5,818 nt of DNA from an uncultured Rickettsiales bacterium (GTDB lineage: Bacteria > Pseudomonadota > Alphaproteobacteria > Rickettsiales > UBA1997): the NCBI GenBank assembly GCA_934725005.1, contig CAKVBE010000065.1:1-5818 (forward strand), written 5' to 3'. This document shows positions 5,793 through 5,818 of this stretch, piece by piece. Every line of letters begins with the position of its first letter. The first letter of the stretch is position 1. The notes under the pieces were generated by a model. It did no database searches, was not told the DNA's origin, and saw nothing but the letters and a program-made list of their open reading frames with translations. The position numbers were made by a program, and so were the translations under genes.

Positions 5793-5818
5793 CGAGAAGG
5801 AGTTTAAACAATTTACAA

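Overview
The window is strongly AT-rich (by eye about three quarters A+T) and densely coding. It uses the standard bacterial code: TGG is read as Trp in several proteins and genes end in TAA or TAG. Side-by-side genes for the site-2 protease RseP and the outer-membrane assembly factor BamA identify a Gram-negative bacterium. The rseP-bamA order, extreme AT bias and lack of clear Shine-Dalgarno sequences fit a host-associated proteobacterium, perhaps an alphaproteobacterium of the Rickettsiales/Holosporales type. That placement is inference; no rRNA or other marker is present.

Layout. Positions 1-4121 are a minus-strand block, transcribed right to left: a glutamine-synthetase-fold protein (3075-4121), then rseP (1884-2993), then bamA (from 1900, running off the left edge). 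rseP and bamA overlap by 17 bases and are probably translationally coupled. The first gene is separated from rseP by 81 bases, which include a 13-bp direct repeat. A 254-bp divergent intergenic region (4122-4375), mostly low-complexity A+T, separates this block from a plus-strand GNAT acetyltransferase gene (4376-4873).

The right part (about 4965-5792) is the most interesting. A complete REP-associated tyrosine (Y1/HUH) transposase gene at 5094-5603 lies between two inverted copies of a roughly 58-bp palindromic element (4965-5022 and 5735-5792; 45 of 59 alignment columns identical). Two further members of the same palindrome family lie between the gene and the right-hand copy: a degenerate one (5622-5650) and a GC-rich perfect hairpin (5669-5698). 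The hairpins keep a constant outer box and a constant six-base loop (CTCCGA), but the stem bases are swapped in a compensating way, so structure is conserved rather than sequence. This looks like a self-contained RAYT plus REP/BIME-type unit ('REPtron'). The specific repeat family is not one I recognise.

How the genes fit together: RseP and BamA are envelope housekeeping functions (intramembrane proteolysis and beta-barrel insertion). The glutamine-synthetase-like protein and the GNAT enzyme have unknown substrates. The transposase and palindromes form an accessory module inserted beside this core block.
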